Shown piece by piece: positions 1 through 12,753 of a stretch of 64,000 nucleotides of DNA. Each line of letters begins with the position of its first letter. The stretch's first letter is position 1. Both the position numbers and the translations under genes were made by a program. The stretch is from Dromaius novaehollandiae. Taxonomy: Eukaryota > Chordata > Aves > Casuariiformes > Dromaiidae. Under the pieces are notes generated by a model, which had not been told where the DNA came from, did no database searches, and saw only the letters and a program-made list of their open reading frames with translations. The stretch lies in the NCBI RefSeq assembly GCF_036370855.1, contig NW_026991455.1, forward strand, positions 5,001 through 69,000, read 5' to 3'.

Positions 1-2582
1 AGAAGTTCCTTTAGATGGTGATTCATTTCATTCTTGGATAATTATCTTAATATGCAGACAATATTTATTAAATAGTGTGGATATAAATAAAATGAGTAAA
101 ACTACAAGAAAGCATACATGTAATAGAAAAAGTTTCAAAGTCCTTTGCATCATTGACCATTTGCATCATTCTCATAGATAGCAAATCCATGGGGATTTCC
201 AAGTGATTGGTCTAATATCCTATAGCAGAGCAGAGAAGAAAACAGAGGTATACTACATCACATGCTAGAACATGCCCCTTTTGTCTTTTCCACCTATGAT
301 TTAGTTGCAAAAGGTTCAAGAAAAGACTTCTTTCCTTAGCCCACTCACTCTTTAAACTACTATATATGAGGCAGAGAGGAAGAGTCAGAAAAGTTTCTTG
401 CATCTGAAATTCACATTTTTCCTGTATAATCCCACAAGGTTTTTCAAGGTGCTGCAGTCTGGTTGCACCTCTGCATGCTGCTCTTAGTTGGGCTATTATT
501 TCTACAGAAAATAAGCATCTCCTCCAAAAAAGAAAACTCTTCCAGATCAAGTATTCAAACAGACAGCTATCCATGCTAAATCCAACAGGAGCAGCAATGA
601 CCACCCTACCTACCTCAGGCAGAAAGAAGCTAATCCCTACAGCTAAGAGCCTTGGCCTCTGTTCCCAGCAGAGATCATTATACTAGTGTCACACTTTTCT
701 TTTTTTTTAACCCATTACGTCAGGATTTCCTTAACAGTGCTGTCCATTCCCCTCTCTCAGACAACTGTTTGATATGCAGTTCAAAGTCAGCTGCATATCA
801 TTTTAATTAGAAAGAGGCTGTTGGAAAAAGCTAAAGTTTTCTGAAGCTTTTATTTGCTGTGAAATAGTTTGTGGACAAAACAAAGACACACATATCATTT
901 AAAAATATTATTAAACCTAGTTCCAGACCTTTCGCAACAGCTCAATCTTAGATGCTTTAAAGAAACTGTTTTTCAGAATATTCTCTATGCTTCCTAAAAC
1001 TCTCTTTCTTTGGAAGTGCCTTATGCTGGTCATCCACCTGGGTTAATATTCATTTTGAAAATCTTGATTAATGAGAAAAGATATGTTTGTCCAGTCCCCA
1101 CCTGTCTGCTTCGTTTCTCAAACCAGAAGCAAATGTTTGGAAATTCGTGGTCATTAACTTACCTGTAGCTTTTGGAAACATCTGAACTCTGTTTTTTGAT
1201 GGTGTAACTACAGAAAACATTTCCATATTATTCAGACAGTGATAGTTTCGTCCACAGTTAGTAAGAGATTCCTTCCATTTATACAGGTAGTAAACGTTGC
1301 TGATGACTGCACAGTCTGTTGGTACCAGAAGCAATGATCTAGTTGCCTCAGTTTGTTGGTGAATACTACATTGGTATGGCCTTACTGAAAAGGGTAAGAA
1401 AGGGTATTCCAGCTGTCAACACAGACTATCATGTCCAAAAACTGTGAGAGTATAGCATGGCTCACGTCCAAATGGATCAGTTCTTTTCTCCCATTTACCA
1501 CTTCAAAATGGGTTAGCCATGTGCAAACTATTAATGAGTCACCCCCAACTGTGTCCTGTAATTGTCTTGAGGGTAGAGGGAGGAGGGAAAGAGATAGACA
1601 GACATAGATTTGGTGCATGCCAACACTGTGATAGGCTCTGTATTACTGAAATAGTAGTAGTCAGACCAAAGCAGTTCTGAAGACAGTGCCCTGCTGGTTT
1701 TTGTTTAACTGTATATGTAGGAATTGCCTAGTTTGGACACTGAAATTACACATCCATGCACGGTTCCAAGGCTCTTTTTCAGCTGAGAGAAAAGGTACTA
1801 TCATGGTGCAGTTCATCTGGCATATGAGAAATATTTACTTTGGGATGGGATGAATGCTGATTTCTTGATTTCTGTTCAACTGCTGCACAGGGAACTGCAC
1901 AGAAAGCCCTGGTACAGATACTTCATCTGCATTGTTTCACATCAATCCCATCCATGACAACTCTGCTGTAATGTCAACATGAGAGCAGAGGCAACCCCCT
2001 GCTCTCCCCCACAAAAAAAGCTTCATGAAAAATTCCTGGAGGCATTACCAACTTCTTAAAAGCTTGACTTTGGAATTTAAATGGTTTTGGATAGTAACAG
2101 ACAATCATGCTATTTTTAAAGTTGTTGAAATATACTTAAAAAAAAAAAATCAGAAAAATGCATTATGAACCCATTGGCAGCATGACCCACAGCTGAGGGT
2201 GAACAAAACAAAACACTTTCATATTTTCACTGATTTACTATTAAGAATGAACATTCATTACCACTGAGAGCTGAGTTGCAGCAGGAAACAGTCACTTGCT
2301 TAGCCTTTACACAAAGGCAGCACCTACATTAAAGGCCTCTAAGAAACACATCCTTGACATTTGGTTTCAGTACAGAGCAATGTGCAAACAACAAAGTCAT
2401 AAGGATTATTTTGCACCAGGCACCACAGCTGGAATGACATGCCATAGTGCTTTAACAAACCTGAGTTCCACCTCCAGCCATGGGTGTTTATCATCACAGC
2501 ACAGCACAGAGGCATAGTTAAGATACACCCATATTTATAGCCACAACACACACGCGCACACACTCACGCATCTGCACAGCAC
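1..2582. other. AT-rich non-coding flank
   Basis: No convincing gene is visible on either strand; the open frames are short and look random. A run of A lies near 2138-2150 and a short imperfect CA repeat lies at about 2544-2571. Nothing else recognised. Confidence 0.6.
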
Positions 2583-3050
2583 CCTCCCTCTACTGGAGCA
2601 AGTCCAGCAAAGGGCCATGAAATGATTAAGGCACTGGAGTATCTCTCTTACAAAGGGAGGCAGAGGACTGTTTAGCCTAGAGAAGCGAAGGCTCATGGCA
2701 GGGGATCTTATCAATGTTTATAAATATCTGATGGGAAGGTGTGAAGAAGATGGAGCCAGACTCTTCTCAGTGGTGCCCAGTGAGAGGAAAACAGGCAATA
2801 GGCACAAACTGAAACTCAGGGAATTCCATTTGAATTTAAGAAAGCACTTCTTCTCTGCAAGGGGGATTGAACATTAGAGTAGGTTGTCCAGCGAGGTTGT
2901 GGAGTTTCTGTCCTTGGAAATACTCAAAACCCAACTGGACATGGTCCTGGGCATCCTGCCCTAGCTGACCCTACTTGAGCAGGGAGGTTGAACCAGAGAG
3001 GGGGTGGGGGCCCTTCCAACCTCAACTGTTCTGTGATTCTTTGTGCATCC
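2583..3050 (+). mobile_element. CR1 LINE, 5'-truncated 3' end
   Basis: The stretch follows the typical end of avian CR1: a segment derived from the end of ORF2, then the untranslated tail finishing in the CR1-type terminus (CAACTGTTCTGTGATTCT near 3023-3040). Only the last few hundred bases are present, as expected from truncated reverse transcription. The element has many substitutions compared with the CR1 copy at 4633-4955, so it is probably older. It has no coding capacity. Confidence 0.85.
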
Positions 3051-3940
3051 ATTTCCATCTTTTTCTCACCTACATTTCCATTTCTGCCTGGAAGGAAACA
3101 CTGTTTCTTGCTATGGACTTGCACAGACCTAAAGCACACTCTGTAAATCTACCTTCAGTACTGCCAACACTGAGAAAGGCTCAGGCATACCAGTGAAATG
3201 TTCACAGAATCCCTGTGATTGCAAAGTCTTCTTGTATCTGCACAGGCCAGAAAAGCAGTCTTAGAAAACCAGCTTGTGTGTAGACTTCAGCACTGTTCAC
3301 AACTGAATTTAGGGGAGCTGATTTCCACCCTGGCAGGCCAATTTTGAGAAGCATGGTGCAAACTGTGGCCTGGTGTGCCTATTCACACCGCAGGTATTGC
3401 AGCTGGATTCTTGGCATGCCTGGTGAAAACACATCCAGATTTCTGACCTTAAGTGATGGCAAAGGAGCTTTTCTTCCAGTGAATTTTCCACAAAAGATGT
3501 GCTCCCATTCTCTTTCACAGGAGTAACATGGACAAAAAGGTGCCCCAGCCCTATAAACTGCTTTAGTACAGAAGGCTGTGTATCTTTAAGTGTGCCTACA
3601 GTATCCCTTCCTGCCATTCACACTCCATAAGGTCTATGTATCCAAGCTTCCTCTGTGCTCAGTGGAGAAAAAAAGCTATCAGCCTATCAGCAAACTATAG
3701 GTCATCTCCTCCTACGATAATGAGCTAAGTCATGCCATCCAGTTGGCCTTCTAGGGTGTACACCTTTTAACCGTAAAGGAAGTGCAGGCAAGGAGTTTTG
3801 ATCCCGGCATCTAAGTTTTAGGTGGCTAAAGTTAGAGGAGATGAGTCCTTCACCTGACTGGGAGAAATCATGAATTGCAGTACCTACACAGTTGCTTGGG
3901 CTCCAGAGGAGGCCAGGGACTGGGAGATATGTTCTTATTC
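3051..3940. other. non-coding spacer before the duplicated block
   Basis: No gene or repeat recognised. The sequence from about 3860 to 3940 is not the ERV sequence that precedes the matching block at 23,027, so a breakpoint sits at about 3940. Confidence 0.5.
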
Positions 3941-4625
3941 TTCAGCGCAGCTGGATCTGGTAGTTCAAGGAATGACTGCATGCTCTAGGACTGTAGTGGC
4001 AATGGCTATAATGATTCAGAAGGTGAGGAATAGTGTTTTAGGACACCCTTTAACTGTAATGGTGCCTCATGCAGTGAAAATTGTCCTGACCCAGCAGGGT
4101 CACTCATTAGTTACCCACTAATGGTTGCATTGGTCTGAGCTAGTTTTCTTCACTGAACCAAATGTGGTTTTAGAACAGTGTGATATGCTAAACCCAGCTA
4201 CTTTGCTACCAGAAAGACTGCAACCCAAAGAAAAAGTAATTCACAGTTGTCTGGAAGTGATAGACTGGAGGCCAACCATTCTACCTACTCTGGAAGAAGA
4301 GCCCCTGCGCAATCTGGATTTACTCTTGTTCTGTGATAGATCATCATCCTATGAAAAGGGTCAAAGGGTTGCAGGGTATGCAGTAGCTATGCAATATATA
4401 GGACTGGAAGCTGGATCCCTTCGAGGACAATTTGGGGCTCAGGCAGCAGAACTGATAGCCATAACCCGAGCATGTATTATAGCCACAGATAAGACTGCTA
4501 ATATTGATATGGACTCAAAATATGCTTTGGGACTGGTATTTGGAACGGGAATAGTTTGGAAAGAAAGAGGCTTCTCGACAGCAGTAAGACACCAAATAGC
4601 CCACTGACATCAGATTTTAGAGGAA
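3941..4625 (+). pseudogene. gammaretrovirus-like pol fragment (connection + RNase H)
   Basis: Two frames separated by a stop (frames at 3870-4121 and 4125-4607) show the end of an RT connection region followed by an RNase H domain. The first catalytic motif, normally T-D-G-S-S in this group, reads C-D-R-S-S near residue 70 of the second frame. The glutamate motif A-E-L-I-A-I and the later D-S-K-Y-A motif are still visible. It ends where a CR1 begins. It is dead: an in-frame stop near 4122, no integrase, and truncation on both sides. The copy at 23,027-23,711 is the same sequence and there joins more upstream pol. Confidence 0.8.
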
Positions 4626-4632
4626 CTGAACT

Positions 4633-4955
4633 ATCTGAAGGGAGGCTGTGAAGAGGATGAGGCCAGACTCTTCTCAGTGGTGCCCAGGGGCAGGATGAGA
4701 GGCAGTGGGCACAAACAGAAACACAGGAAGTTCCACCTGAACATCAGGAAAAAATTCTTTACTGAACAGGTGACTGAGCCTTCAAAGAGGTTTTCCAGAG
4801 AGGTTGTGGTGTCTCCATCCTTGAGATACTCAGAAGCCATCTAGACAACATCCTGGGCAATGTGCTCTCGGTGACCCTGCTGAAGCAGGGAGGTTGGACT
4901 AGAAGCTTTCCAGAGGTTTCTTCCAACCGCAACTGTTCTTGGATTCTGTGATGGC
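4633..4955 (+). mobile_element. CR1 LINE 3' end inserted in ERV remnant (copy A)
   Basis: About 320 bp of CR1 3' tail runs from the conserved GAAGGGAGGCTGTGAAGAGG region to the terminal TTCTTGGATTCTGTGATGG. It interrupts the ERV RNase H sequence, so it inserted after the ERV. It is part of the duplicated block (second copy at 23,719-24,041). Confidence 0.88.
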
Positions 4956-5609
4956 ACTGGCGGGTGCTTTGTCTTCTGGTGGTGCTTGCTTGTCTTCTGG
5001 GGCTAAAGGCAAGGGCCTTGTGCAAGTTACAAAGCTTGTTCCTGCTATCAATTCCTGGAGTTGTGATCTTTGTCAAAAAAAGCATCCCTTGGGGCTGCAG
5101 GCCTGCTGTTTTGGTAGCAGTGGGAGGCTTAGTTCCCATCAGTGTTAGTGGACTTAGAGAAGGGCTGTTCCTCTCCCAGCAGAGCACTTCTTACCAGAGT
5201 GCTCCCCAGAACAAACCTTGTGGGAGCCCATTTGTGCTGAATAGGAGCAGGAGCAGCAGCTGGGGCTGCCCAGGAAGGGCTGGGGCTCAACGGCTGCCCC
5301 ATCTGCTTTGCTGACTCTTAGGGCACACATGATGCTCCAGCCCTTTGCAGCATGCTCTCTCTTTGGGTGCCCTCCTGGCATCTGCCAGGACTTTACACGC
5401 TCCATCTAGGCTCTCCTGCCTGTTCTCCCAGTGCATGCTGGGCTAGGGGGCTGGGAACACCCATCGCCAAGCTCAGGACTGGCAGGAGCTGCCCCTCCAA
5501 TGTTCCTCTCCCCCAGGGCTGCCTGCAGGAGACTTTCTCAGCAGTGGTGGGGAAGGGGTGCCGGGTGGCCCCCAAGCTCAGTGGGCCTTGGCTCACCTTC
5601 TTGCTGTGG

Positions 5610-8600
5610 TCACATGAAGGTTGGCAGCGTGGTGATCTCCAGCTGGATGTGGGCCAGGTCAGGGAGCACCTGCTGCTGTGGACACACATGCTGCATCAGT
5701 TTTGGGGCCAAGAGCAATCCGCCTGTGTGCCTCCAAGGCCACAGTCACTGCTGTGCTGGCCTGCAGCATGGCTGCAGCACCCGGCACTGGAGGGGCACGG
5801 TTAGGCTACAGCACAGCATGGCCCCAGGAGATAGGGCATGCCAGCACCAGGCCTCTCTTGCACCTCAACTGCGACAGCACGGGGACAAGCCCTGCCTTGG
5901 TTGCGGGTGCTGGGCAGGATCCCCTCATCACCCCTTGCTGCAAAGCCTGCTTGTGCCTTGCCCACAAATGGCATGGGGGTCCGCTGAGCGAGCTCAGGGA
6001 AAGGGCAGGAGAGATTGGGACCCTGGCAGAGCCCATGGGTGCCCAATGGCTGCCACACACAGGCTCTCACCTCCTCCTCTTCCTTGGCCTGATAGTGGCC
6101 TCGCATGCTCCTCATTTTTAGCCCTGCTCGAGGACGGCAGTCCTTGGCCCCACCAGGAGTCCAGGCCAGGGTGGTTGCAAAGCTCTGCAAGGACCAAAGG
6201 CATTAGTGGGGTCAGCGTGGGGCAATGTTGGGGGGGGGGGAAGGAAGGACAAGGGGTTGGTGGGGCTGATGACGATCAGGAAAGATGATCTCTTGCCAGG
6301 TGTGGGCTGCAGGTGTGCTGGATGTCAGCTGTGGGCTGTGATTAATACCTATCCACCGGAGCAGGAGCCGAGCCTGGCCCTGCACTCCCTGGGAGCCCAG
6401 GCCCTACAACCAGTGGCAGAAGCCCAGAAAAACCTGCCCTGCCCATGGCTTGGGTTGTGTGTTTGGTGATACCTGGGCACTGATTCCGCCGCTTGCTTGG
6501 GCCTGCTCTGGGTCAGTGTCTGGCTTGGCCCTCTTTGGAGCCTGAAAAAGAGAAGCAGGCTTAGTTGTGGCATCAGCACAGGTGGCCCTGCTGCCTGGTG
6601 GCTCCCATTCCCCCCTGACAGAAATCCCACTCCCCAGGGTACATGGCACTTGGTCCCCTGCAGATCCCTGGCCCCAGCCCTCACCAGCACGGGGAGCTCA
6701 TGTGCTGCAGGCGATGCCTGTCGCCGCTTTGCGGGGAGCCTCCGTGGGGTCTCGGTGGCCACGTTTGTGGGTTTCTTCTCCATGACCTGCTAAACCAGGT
6801 AGGGCGGATCATTAAGGAGCCTTGTCTGGGCAGCAAGAGGAAGGTGTGGGTACATGCCTGCCAGCACCGTGGGGGTGGGACAAGCCCAGCAGACAGGATG
6901 GTCATCCCAGGCACATGGATCCTACTGGGAGTCTGGGCCAGGACATGGGCTCCCAGCATGGCTACCTCCTGCAGTGGCCACAGGATGCTCAGCTCGCTTG
7001 GCTGAGAGGGCACTAGGGATAGAGCAGCAGGAAACCTCTGCCTCCTGCGTGCACTTAGGCACTTGGGTGTGTGCAGCAGGGATTGCCCCTGGCCACTTCA
7101 GGACACCCAGCACAACAGGGCCCCACGGCAATTGCACCGTGCCCACCTCACTCTGGGAAAGGGCCCAGCCCCGTACTGGGTAGTGCCTGCACACTGTCAC
7201 TGCTGACAGCGAGCCCTTCCCCAGGTGTGTCTCTTTTGGCCGCTCATTTGGAAAACCTCTGCTAAGCAGCCTGTCTACAGGGACATGGCCAAGCTCTGCA
7301 CCACAAGGACAACAGCACAGGGCTGAAGCCATAGGAGGGCTGTGAGTGGCACTTACACTCTTCAGACTGGCTTTGTAGACTGGCAGCAGCATCTTGTGCA
7401 TCTTCAGAGTCTGAGAAAGGACAAAATGGTCAGTGTGGTGGGTCACAAGCAGCCTTCTTCAGCTCTTCAGAGATGGGTGCTGGGCTCCTAGGAGCTAGGC
7501 ACCGATCCCATCCCAAGGGAATAACCCCAAGGCAGTAGAAGCCCAAGGGATTACCCCCAAGATCCCAAAGTCTGTGAGGGCTCACTGCTAGGTGCTCCTG
7601 CTCCCTCCCTGCTTGTCCCCCTGCGTTGGGCTTGGCTGCTGCACCCTTTCCCAGTACCCTCCATGCAGCATTGCCTGCCCGCCTGATGGAGAAGGGGTAC
7701 CCGCTTCACCTCCGCTGAGCTCGAAAGCTGCTCCAGGCACTGGCGGATGTGGCGAGTCCCGTAGCTCAAGTTGCTCGAACCCAGGGTCTTTGCTGGTCTG
7801 ACCTCTATGGGGAGCTGCAGGGGAGGGCAGGCACCTGGCTCAGGGCTCCAGGCGCCCCCAGCATGGCCTGGGGCTCCTGGCAGGGCTGGCGCAGTCACTG
7901 GCCCAGGGCGCACGCTCTCGGTGCAGCAGGTCCGAGCAGGAGTCAGTGTTTTACCCCAAGCAGCTCCATCTAGCCCACCCCTTAGCTCTGGCCCTAAAAC
8001 ACCCCAGCCTAGACCACCCTTTCCTCCTGCCCTAAAACACCCCAAGCTAGCCCACCCTTAGCTCCAGCAGGGAGCCCAGAGCCACCAGAAGCCCCCCTAC
8101 GTCTGCAGCGCCCAGCACTGCAGCTCCCACCCCACACTGATTGTCCCTGACTCCCCTCCGCGCCCCCCGCCCCGGAGGGCTGCAGGGCCCCCAGTGCTGC
8201 CCATCCCTCCCGCTCCCCAAGTCCTTCCTTGGCACAGTGGGGACACGAGGATGAGGCACTTGGCCCCTGCCCGCTCCTCTTACGCAGACAGGACGTGGCA
8301 GCACGTTGGGGAGCAACGGTGTGCTGTCCCCCAGGTATCCCCGCGGGGCTCTCGTTCTGGGGGCCTTCGTTGCCCAGCTGCTCATCGTGAGGGACTGCAA
8401 TGACACATGGTCCATGGCCTTCAGCAAAGGGGGAGGGTGGCTCCCTCCAAGCAGGCCACTGCTCCCACTCCCAGGCCCACTCCAGCCACAGCTCAGCAGT
8501 ACAACCCACATGCCACAAGCGCTTGTGCAGAGCGAGGTCTTTCTGGCCATGACGGTGCCAGGGTGAGCTTCTTTCCCCAGCCACTTTTTGTGCTCTTACA

Positions 8601-9488
8601 CCCCCGGCAGTCCCATCCTCTCCCATACCACGGCACTACGGCTCCATCCTCCCTGGGCACAACCCGGGGAGTCCTGCTCTGGTGCTGCACTTTGACCGGC
8701 ACCTTCAGCTCAAGCCCTGCTGCTTGGAGATCCTCAAGCAGGACTCTCCTCTGACCTGGCCCCCAAGCTGCCTGAGGGCCAGTGCTGTGTGCCACCAAGG
8801 CACACTGAGACTGGCAGGTGCTATGGGGACAAGGAGGGAGAAAGAAGGATACACAAGAGCCTTTTCCCCTACAGCACAGGGAACGCGCATGTCCAGGGGC
8901 CGTTGCTGCTGCATGCCCAAAACCTTCTGTGTTTGCCGTCGTCTGTCATGGGGAACTTGAGTGGATGCCTGCAGGAAACCCAGCAAGCCAGCATCAGTGG
9001 TGGCAGTGCTGAGGGATTCCCACAGCCCAAACTAGGCTGGCACTCACTGAGGCAGAGATTACCTGCTCCGGGAAGGAGCCACCCAGCTTCCTCCAGTGGG
9101 GAGCAGGGCTCAACCTGAGGCTGGGGCGCTGCCTGTGCTGATCGCGTGTGGTTCCTGCAAGATGCAAAGGGGCTGCCATCACTCCGGCTGCCACAGCTGG
9201 CATCTCCCAGCAAGGGTTGTCCTTCCGGGAGGAGTGCTGCTGTGCTTCAGACTCCAAAATGGGCCCATGTCCCCAAGGACCATGCCGGGGTCGGACCCTA
9301 CCTCCTGTGCCAGGCACCTGGAGGCTTCTGGCTGGGAGGCTCTTACTCAGCCGCACACGTGTGGCCTTTGCTTTTCCTCCTCTGGGATGCTGCAAGATGG
9401 ACACCCCGGCCTTCAGCTGGCCCACACACAGCTGCCAGGAGTCCAGCAGCATAGTCCCCAGGAGAGTGAGAAAATGGGTGAGGATGCC
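5610..9488 (-). CDS. unidentified multi-exon gene, 3' part (11 exons, to stop codon)
   Basis: I do not recognise this protein. On the minus strand, eleven blocks with splice-like borders join in phase: 9488-9347, 9157-9063, 8968-8924, 8750-8703, 8394-8284, 7814-7710, 7410-7357, 6786-6685, 6541-6473, 6184-6071 and 5669-5610, the last ending in TGA. They total 945 bases (314 residues plus stop). The first two lengths (142 + 95) complete each other and the rest are all multiples of three. Good acceptors include TTCTCTTTTTCAG before 6541 and CCTTGCAG before 6184; good donors include GTAAGTG after 7357. The donors after 8924 (GTTTTG) and 8703 (GTGCCG) are weak. The product is basic and rich in Pro, Arg and Ser with T-P-R-R and K-R-R motifs, an acidic E-E-E-E before the last exon and a short C-terminus L-P-T-F-M. 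The first exon and start codon are not found; upstream DNA is GC-rich and then CR1. The exons were picked by eye, so selection bias is possible. Confidence 0.5.
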
Positions 9489-10157
9489 CTGCGGGGAGAG
9501 GGGACGGAGCACAGCTGAGCTCTCCATGCTGAGCCAGGAGCACCCAGCATGGGGCAGCTCTTGTCACCACACACAGCAGCTGAGGGACTGCTTTGGTCCC
9601 TGCCTGCTGCCACTCGCCAGGGCCCAGCAGGGTTGGGGAGGGCTGATCCCCATCCATCTTGCCACAAGCACCCTGTCCTGGCCCCGGCGCCTCTCCTGCC
9701 TCCCGTCCCACGGCCCCCCCCCCCCCCGGCACCTCCTACCAGACGCTGCTGTGGCACCTTCCTCTGAACCCAGCCTCGTCTCCCCATGGCTGGGGCCAAG
9801 AGAGTGCTGGGAAACCTGCGCATGCTCCTGCAGGAAAACCAGGAGCCCTCGTGCTGCCCCAAGCAGTGCACGGGAACTGAGCCTGAGGCCCCGGCACAGT
9901 CACATTGCCAGGGCAAGAACTGCTCCACTGTGATGCAAGCAGGGTCACGCCAAGCCCAGAAGCTGTGGGGCACCCGGCAAGAGTGGACAGGGGCTCCCAG
10001 CACTGGCCCAGCCTTGAAACCATCCCAGCTCACTGACTTTCTGCTAGCACTTTCACTGTTCTGGCTGTGCTACCGAGAAAATACTCCTATCGCCCCCCCC
10101 CCCCCCCCACTCCCTGCCCCGTCCTGAGGAGCTGGGAAAGGAAAGAGGGAAACAGCC
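9489..10157. other. GC-rich spacer with C runs
   Basis: Upstream (minus-strand sense) of the unnamed gene. It holds long C homopolymers at about 9715-9727 and 10,088-10,102. More 5' exons of the gene may lie here but none could be supported. Confidence 0.4.
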
Positions 10158-11800
10158 GAGATCACAGAATCACAGAATCCTTGAGGTTGGAAGGGATGTC
10201 TGGAGATCTTCTAGTCCAACTGCCCTGCTTCAGCAGGGTCACCGAGAGCGCGTTGCCCAGGACGCTGTCCAGATGGCTTCTGAATATCTCCAAAGGATGG
10301 AGACGCCACAACCTCTCTGGGCAACCTCTTTGAGTGCTCAGTCACCCTTTCAATAAAGAAGTTTTTTCCTGATGTTCAGGCAGAACTTCCTATGTTTCCA
10401 TTTGTGCCCTTTGCCTCTCATCACTGGGCACTGCTGAGAAGAGTCTGGCCTCATCCTCTTCGCAGCCTCCCTTCAGATAGTTCAATGCCTTGATGATTTC
10501 CCCCTTCAGTCTTCCCTCCTCCAGGCTGAACAGCCTCAGCTCACTCAGCCTTTCCTCCTATGGGAGATGGTCCAGGCCCTTAAACATCTTAGCAGCCCTT
10601 CGCTGCACTCATTCCAGTAGCTCCATAGCTCTCTTCTACGGGGAAGGCCAGAACTGGACACAACGCTCCAGCTGTGGCCTCACCAGGGCTGAGTAGAGGG
10701 CGAGGATCACCTCCCTCATCCTACTGACAATGCTTTTTCTAAAGCAGCCCAGGATACCATTGGCCTTCTTGGACACAAGGGCACACTGGTGCCTCATGGT
10801 CAACTTGTTGTCTACCAGGACTTCCAGGTCCTCCTCTGCAGAGCTTCTTTCCAGCAGCTCAGCCCCGACCCTGCCCTGCTACATGGGGGTTATTCCTTCC
10901 TAGGTGCTCAACTCTCCGCTTCCTGTTACTGATCTTCATGAGGTTCCTCCCTGCCCGTCTCTCCAGCCTATTGAGGTCCCTCTGAACAGCAGCACAGCCC
11001 TCTGCTGTATCAGCCACTCCTCCTCGTTTTGCATCATCGGCAAACTTGCAGAGGGTGCACTCTGTCCCTTCAGCTCCGTCACTGATGAAGAAGCTGGACA
11101 AGATTGGAGCCACTCTTGACCCCTGGGCTACACAGCTAGCTACAGGCCTCTAACTAGACTTTGCGCCACTGATCACAGAGCCCTCTGAGCTCTGTCATTC
11201 AGCCAGTTGTCAATCCATAGCACTCTCCACTCATCAGGGTTACACTTACTGAGCCTGCCTCTGAGGATGTTATGGGAGACAGTGTCAAAAGCCTTCCTGA
11301 AGTCAACGGAGACAACAGCCACTGCTCTCCCCTCAGCTACCCAGCGAGTTATTCCACTCGAGAAGACCCTCAGGCCGCTTAAGCCATTTTTTGAATCCCT
11401 CTTTAGGAATCCATGTTGACTACTCCTGATCACCTTCTTGTCCTTCATATGCTTGGAAATGGTGTTCAGCATGAGCTGCTCCATCACCTTTCCAGGCATG
11501 GAAGTGAGGCTGACTGGCCTTGAGTTCCCTGGGTCCTCCTTCTTGCCCTTTTGCAAGACTGGAGTAACAGCTGCTTTCTTCCCTTCTTCAGGCACCTTTC
11601 CCGCTCACCATGACCTTTTCAAGATGATTGAGAGTAGCCTAAGCAAAGATCTCTCCGCCAGCTCCCTCAGCACTCTTGGGTGCGTCCCGTCGGAGCCCAT
11701 GGACTTGTGGATGTCAAGTTTGCTTAAGTGATTCCTACCCTGATCCTCCTTGACCAAGGGAAAGTCTTCCTTTCTCCAGGCTTTCTCCCAGCTCTCTAGA
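10158..11800 (-). mobile_element. CR1 LINE with ORF2 reverse transcriptase remnants
   Basis: On the plus strand the block opens with the reverse complement of the CR1 terminus (ATCACAGAATCACAGAATCC). Read on the minus strand from 11,800 down, it shows ORF2 in pieces. The linker before RT (L-D-I-H-K-S-M-G near 11,700) is followed by the RT start K-E-D-P-G-N-S-R-P-V-S-L and the conserved D-F-R-K-A-F-D-T-V-S-H motif near 11,300. The F-A-D-D active-site motif lies near 11,040, and then comes the 3' tail. Stops and frameshifts separate the pieces, so it is inactive. The endonuclease and ORF1 are missing (5' truncation); the upper border is approximate. Confidence 0.9.
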
Positions 11801-12753
11801 GCCTGTCCTTCCTGAGATGGAGGCTCACGGGAGATCTTGCTCACCTCCAGGTCCCTCCATGGCACTTTTGGGTCCCCCAACCCCCAGGATATCCTGGCCA
11901 CTGCTGCTGGGACAGATCTGCTGGGGGGGAGCTGCAGCACATCAGCCCCCTTCCAGCCTGGCTCTAGTGCCTCACATGAACCAGAGCCTCACACAAAGCC
12001 CCAGGCATGGAGTGCCACCCTTCCCCCCCCCCCCCCCACACCCAACAAGAGCCTGGCACAGAAGCAGCCGGAGGGGAGCAGGGCACAAAGGCAGAGGGCA
12101 GCGCAGGACCAGAGGTGGTTGCTGAGCTTGGCTGAAGGGTGACCCCCTGACCCCTGCCCTCCTGCCTGCAGCCGCCCCATCCCCTCCTTCTGCCTGGTGG
12201 ACCCTGCCTGCCCCAGGGGTGCCCCAGGCTGGCCTCGCACCACCTTCCCTCCTGGGGCGTTGAATTGCAGTGTTTCTGCTTGGGTCTGGACTAGTTCCAG
12301 TTTCCAACAACTGGCAGCAGAAAGGCCGCAAAGGCTGGAAGGTGCTGCAGAGGTCTAGGGGGCAGCAGTGGCATTGCTGAGGGAGATCAAAGGTCTTCAG
12401 TTACCCCCCCACACACACACGGTGGTGATTAGATGGGAGACCCCTTGCTTGCACAGTGGCTCCTGTGCAAGCTGTGCGCTGAGTGTCTTTCCCTAGAAGG
12501 ACCTGAGAGATACCTTATGCAGCTTCCAATTTCTTTTCGAAGGCTGCTGTCCAGGGAGCGTTCTGCATTGCTGTCAGAAGAGGGCACTAAGATGAAAGAA
12601 GCAACCTGTTTCCAAAGGCCTGAAGGCACGTGAAGAGCAAAGGGCCGAGTTTCAAGCACTGCCTAAAACTGAAGGGCCTTTTGGGGCACCCCAGGAATCT
12701 CTGAGTCCTTTTGGTGCCTGCAAGACCACTGGTTCCCAGCCCCACGGTGGAGC
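11801..12753. other. GC-rich non-coding stretch
   Basis: No supported gene. It includes a C run (about 12,027-12,039) and a short CA repeat (about 12,411-12,420). Confidence 0.45.

Larger units (their letters stand above)
3941..5674 (+). repeat. 1.73-kb segmental duplication, copy A
   Basis: Reading in step (offset 19,086), this stretch matches 23,027-24,760 with one difference that I noticed: A at 4019 where copy B has G. It contains, in order, an ERV pol remnant, a CR1 3' end and the last coding exon plus 3' flank of the minus-strand gene at 5.6-9.5 kb. Copy A continues without a break into that gene, so the gene-derived half appears native here. The ERV half has its upstream continuation only in copy B. 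A very recent duplication/conversion or an assembly duplication are both possible. Confidence 0.9.

Noticed and set aside
4631..5187. minus-strand frames of 69 and 142 codons
   Set aside because: They lie antisense to the CR1 3' tail and are duplicated with it; no coding evidence.
6071..6184. HAUS8 exon (S-F-A-T-T-L resemblance)
   Set aside because: Only a six-residue resemblance; neighbouring exons do not follow that protein, so no name was given.
5352..6288. plus-strand frames of 150-285 codons
   Set aside because: Shadow frames in GC-rich DNA overlapping minus-strand exons with better splice and phase support.
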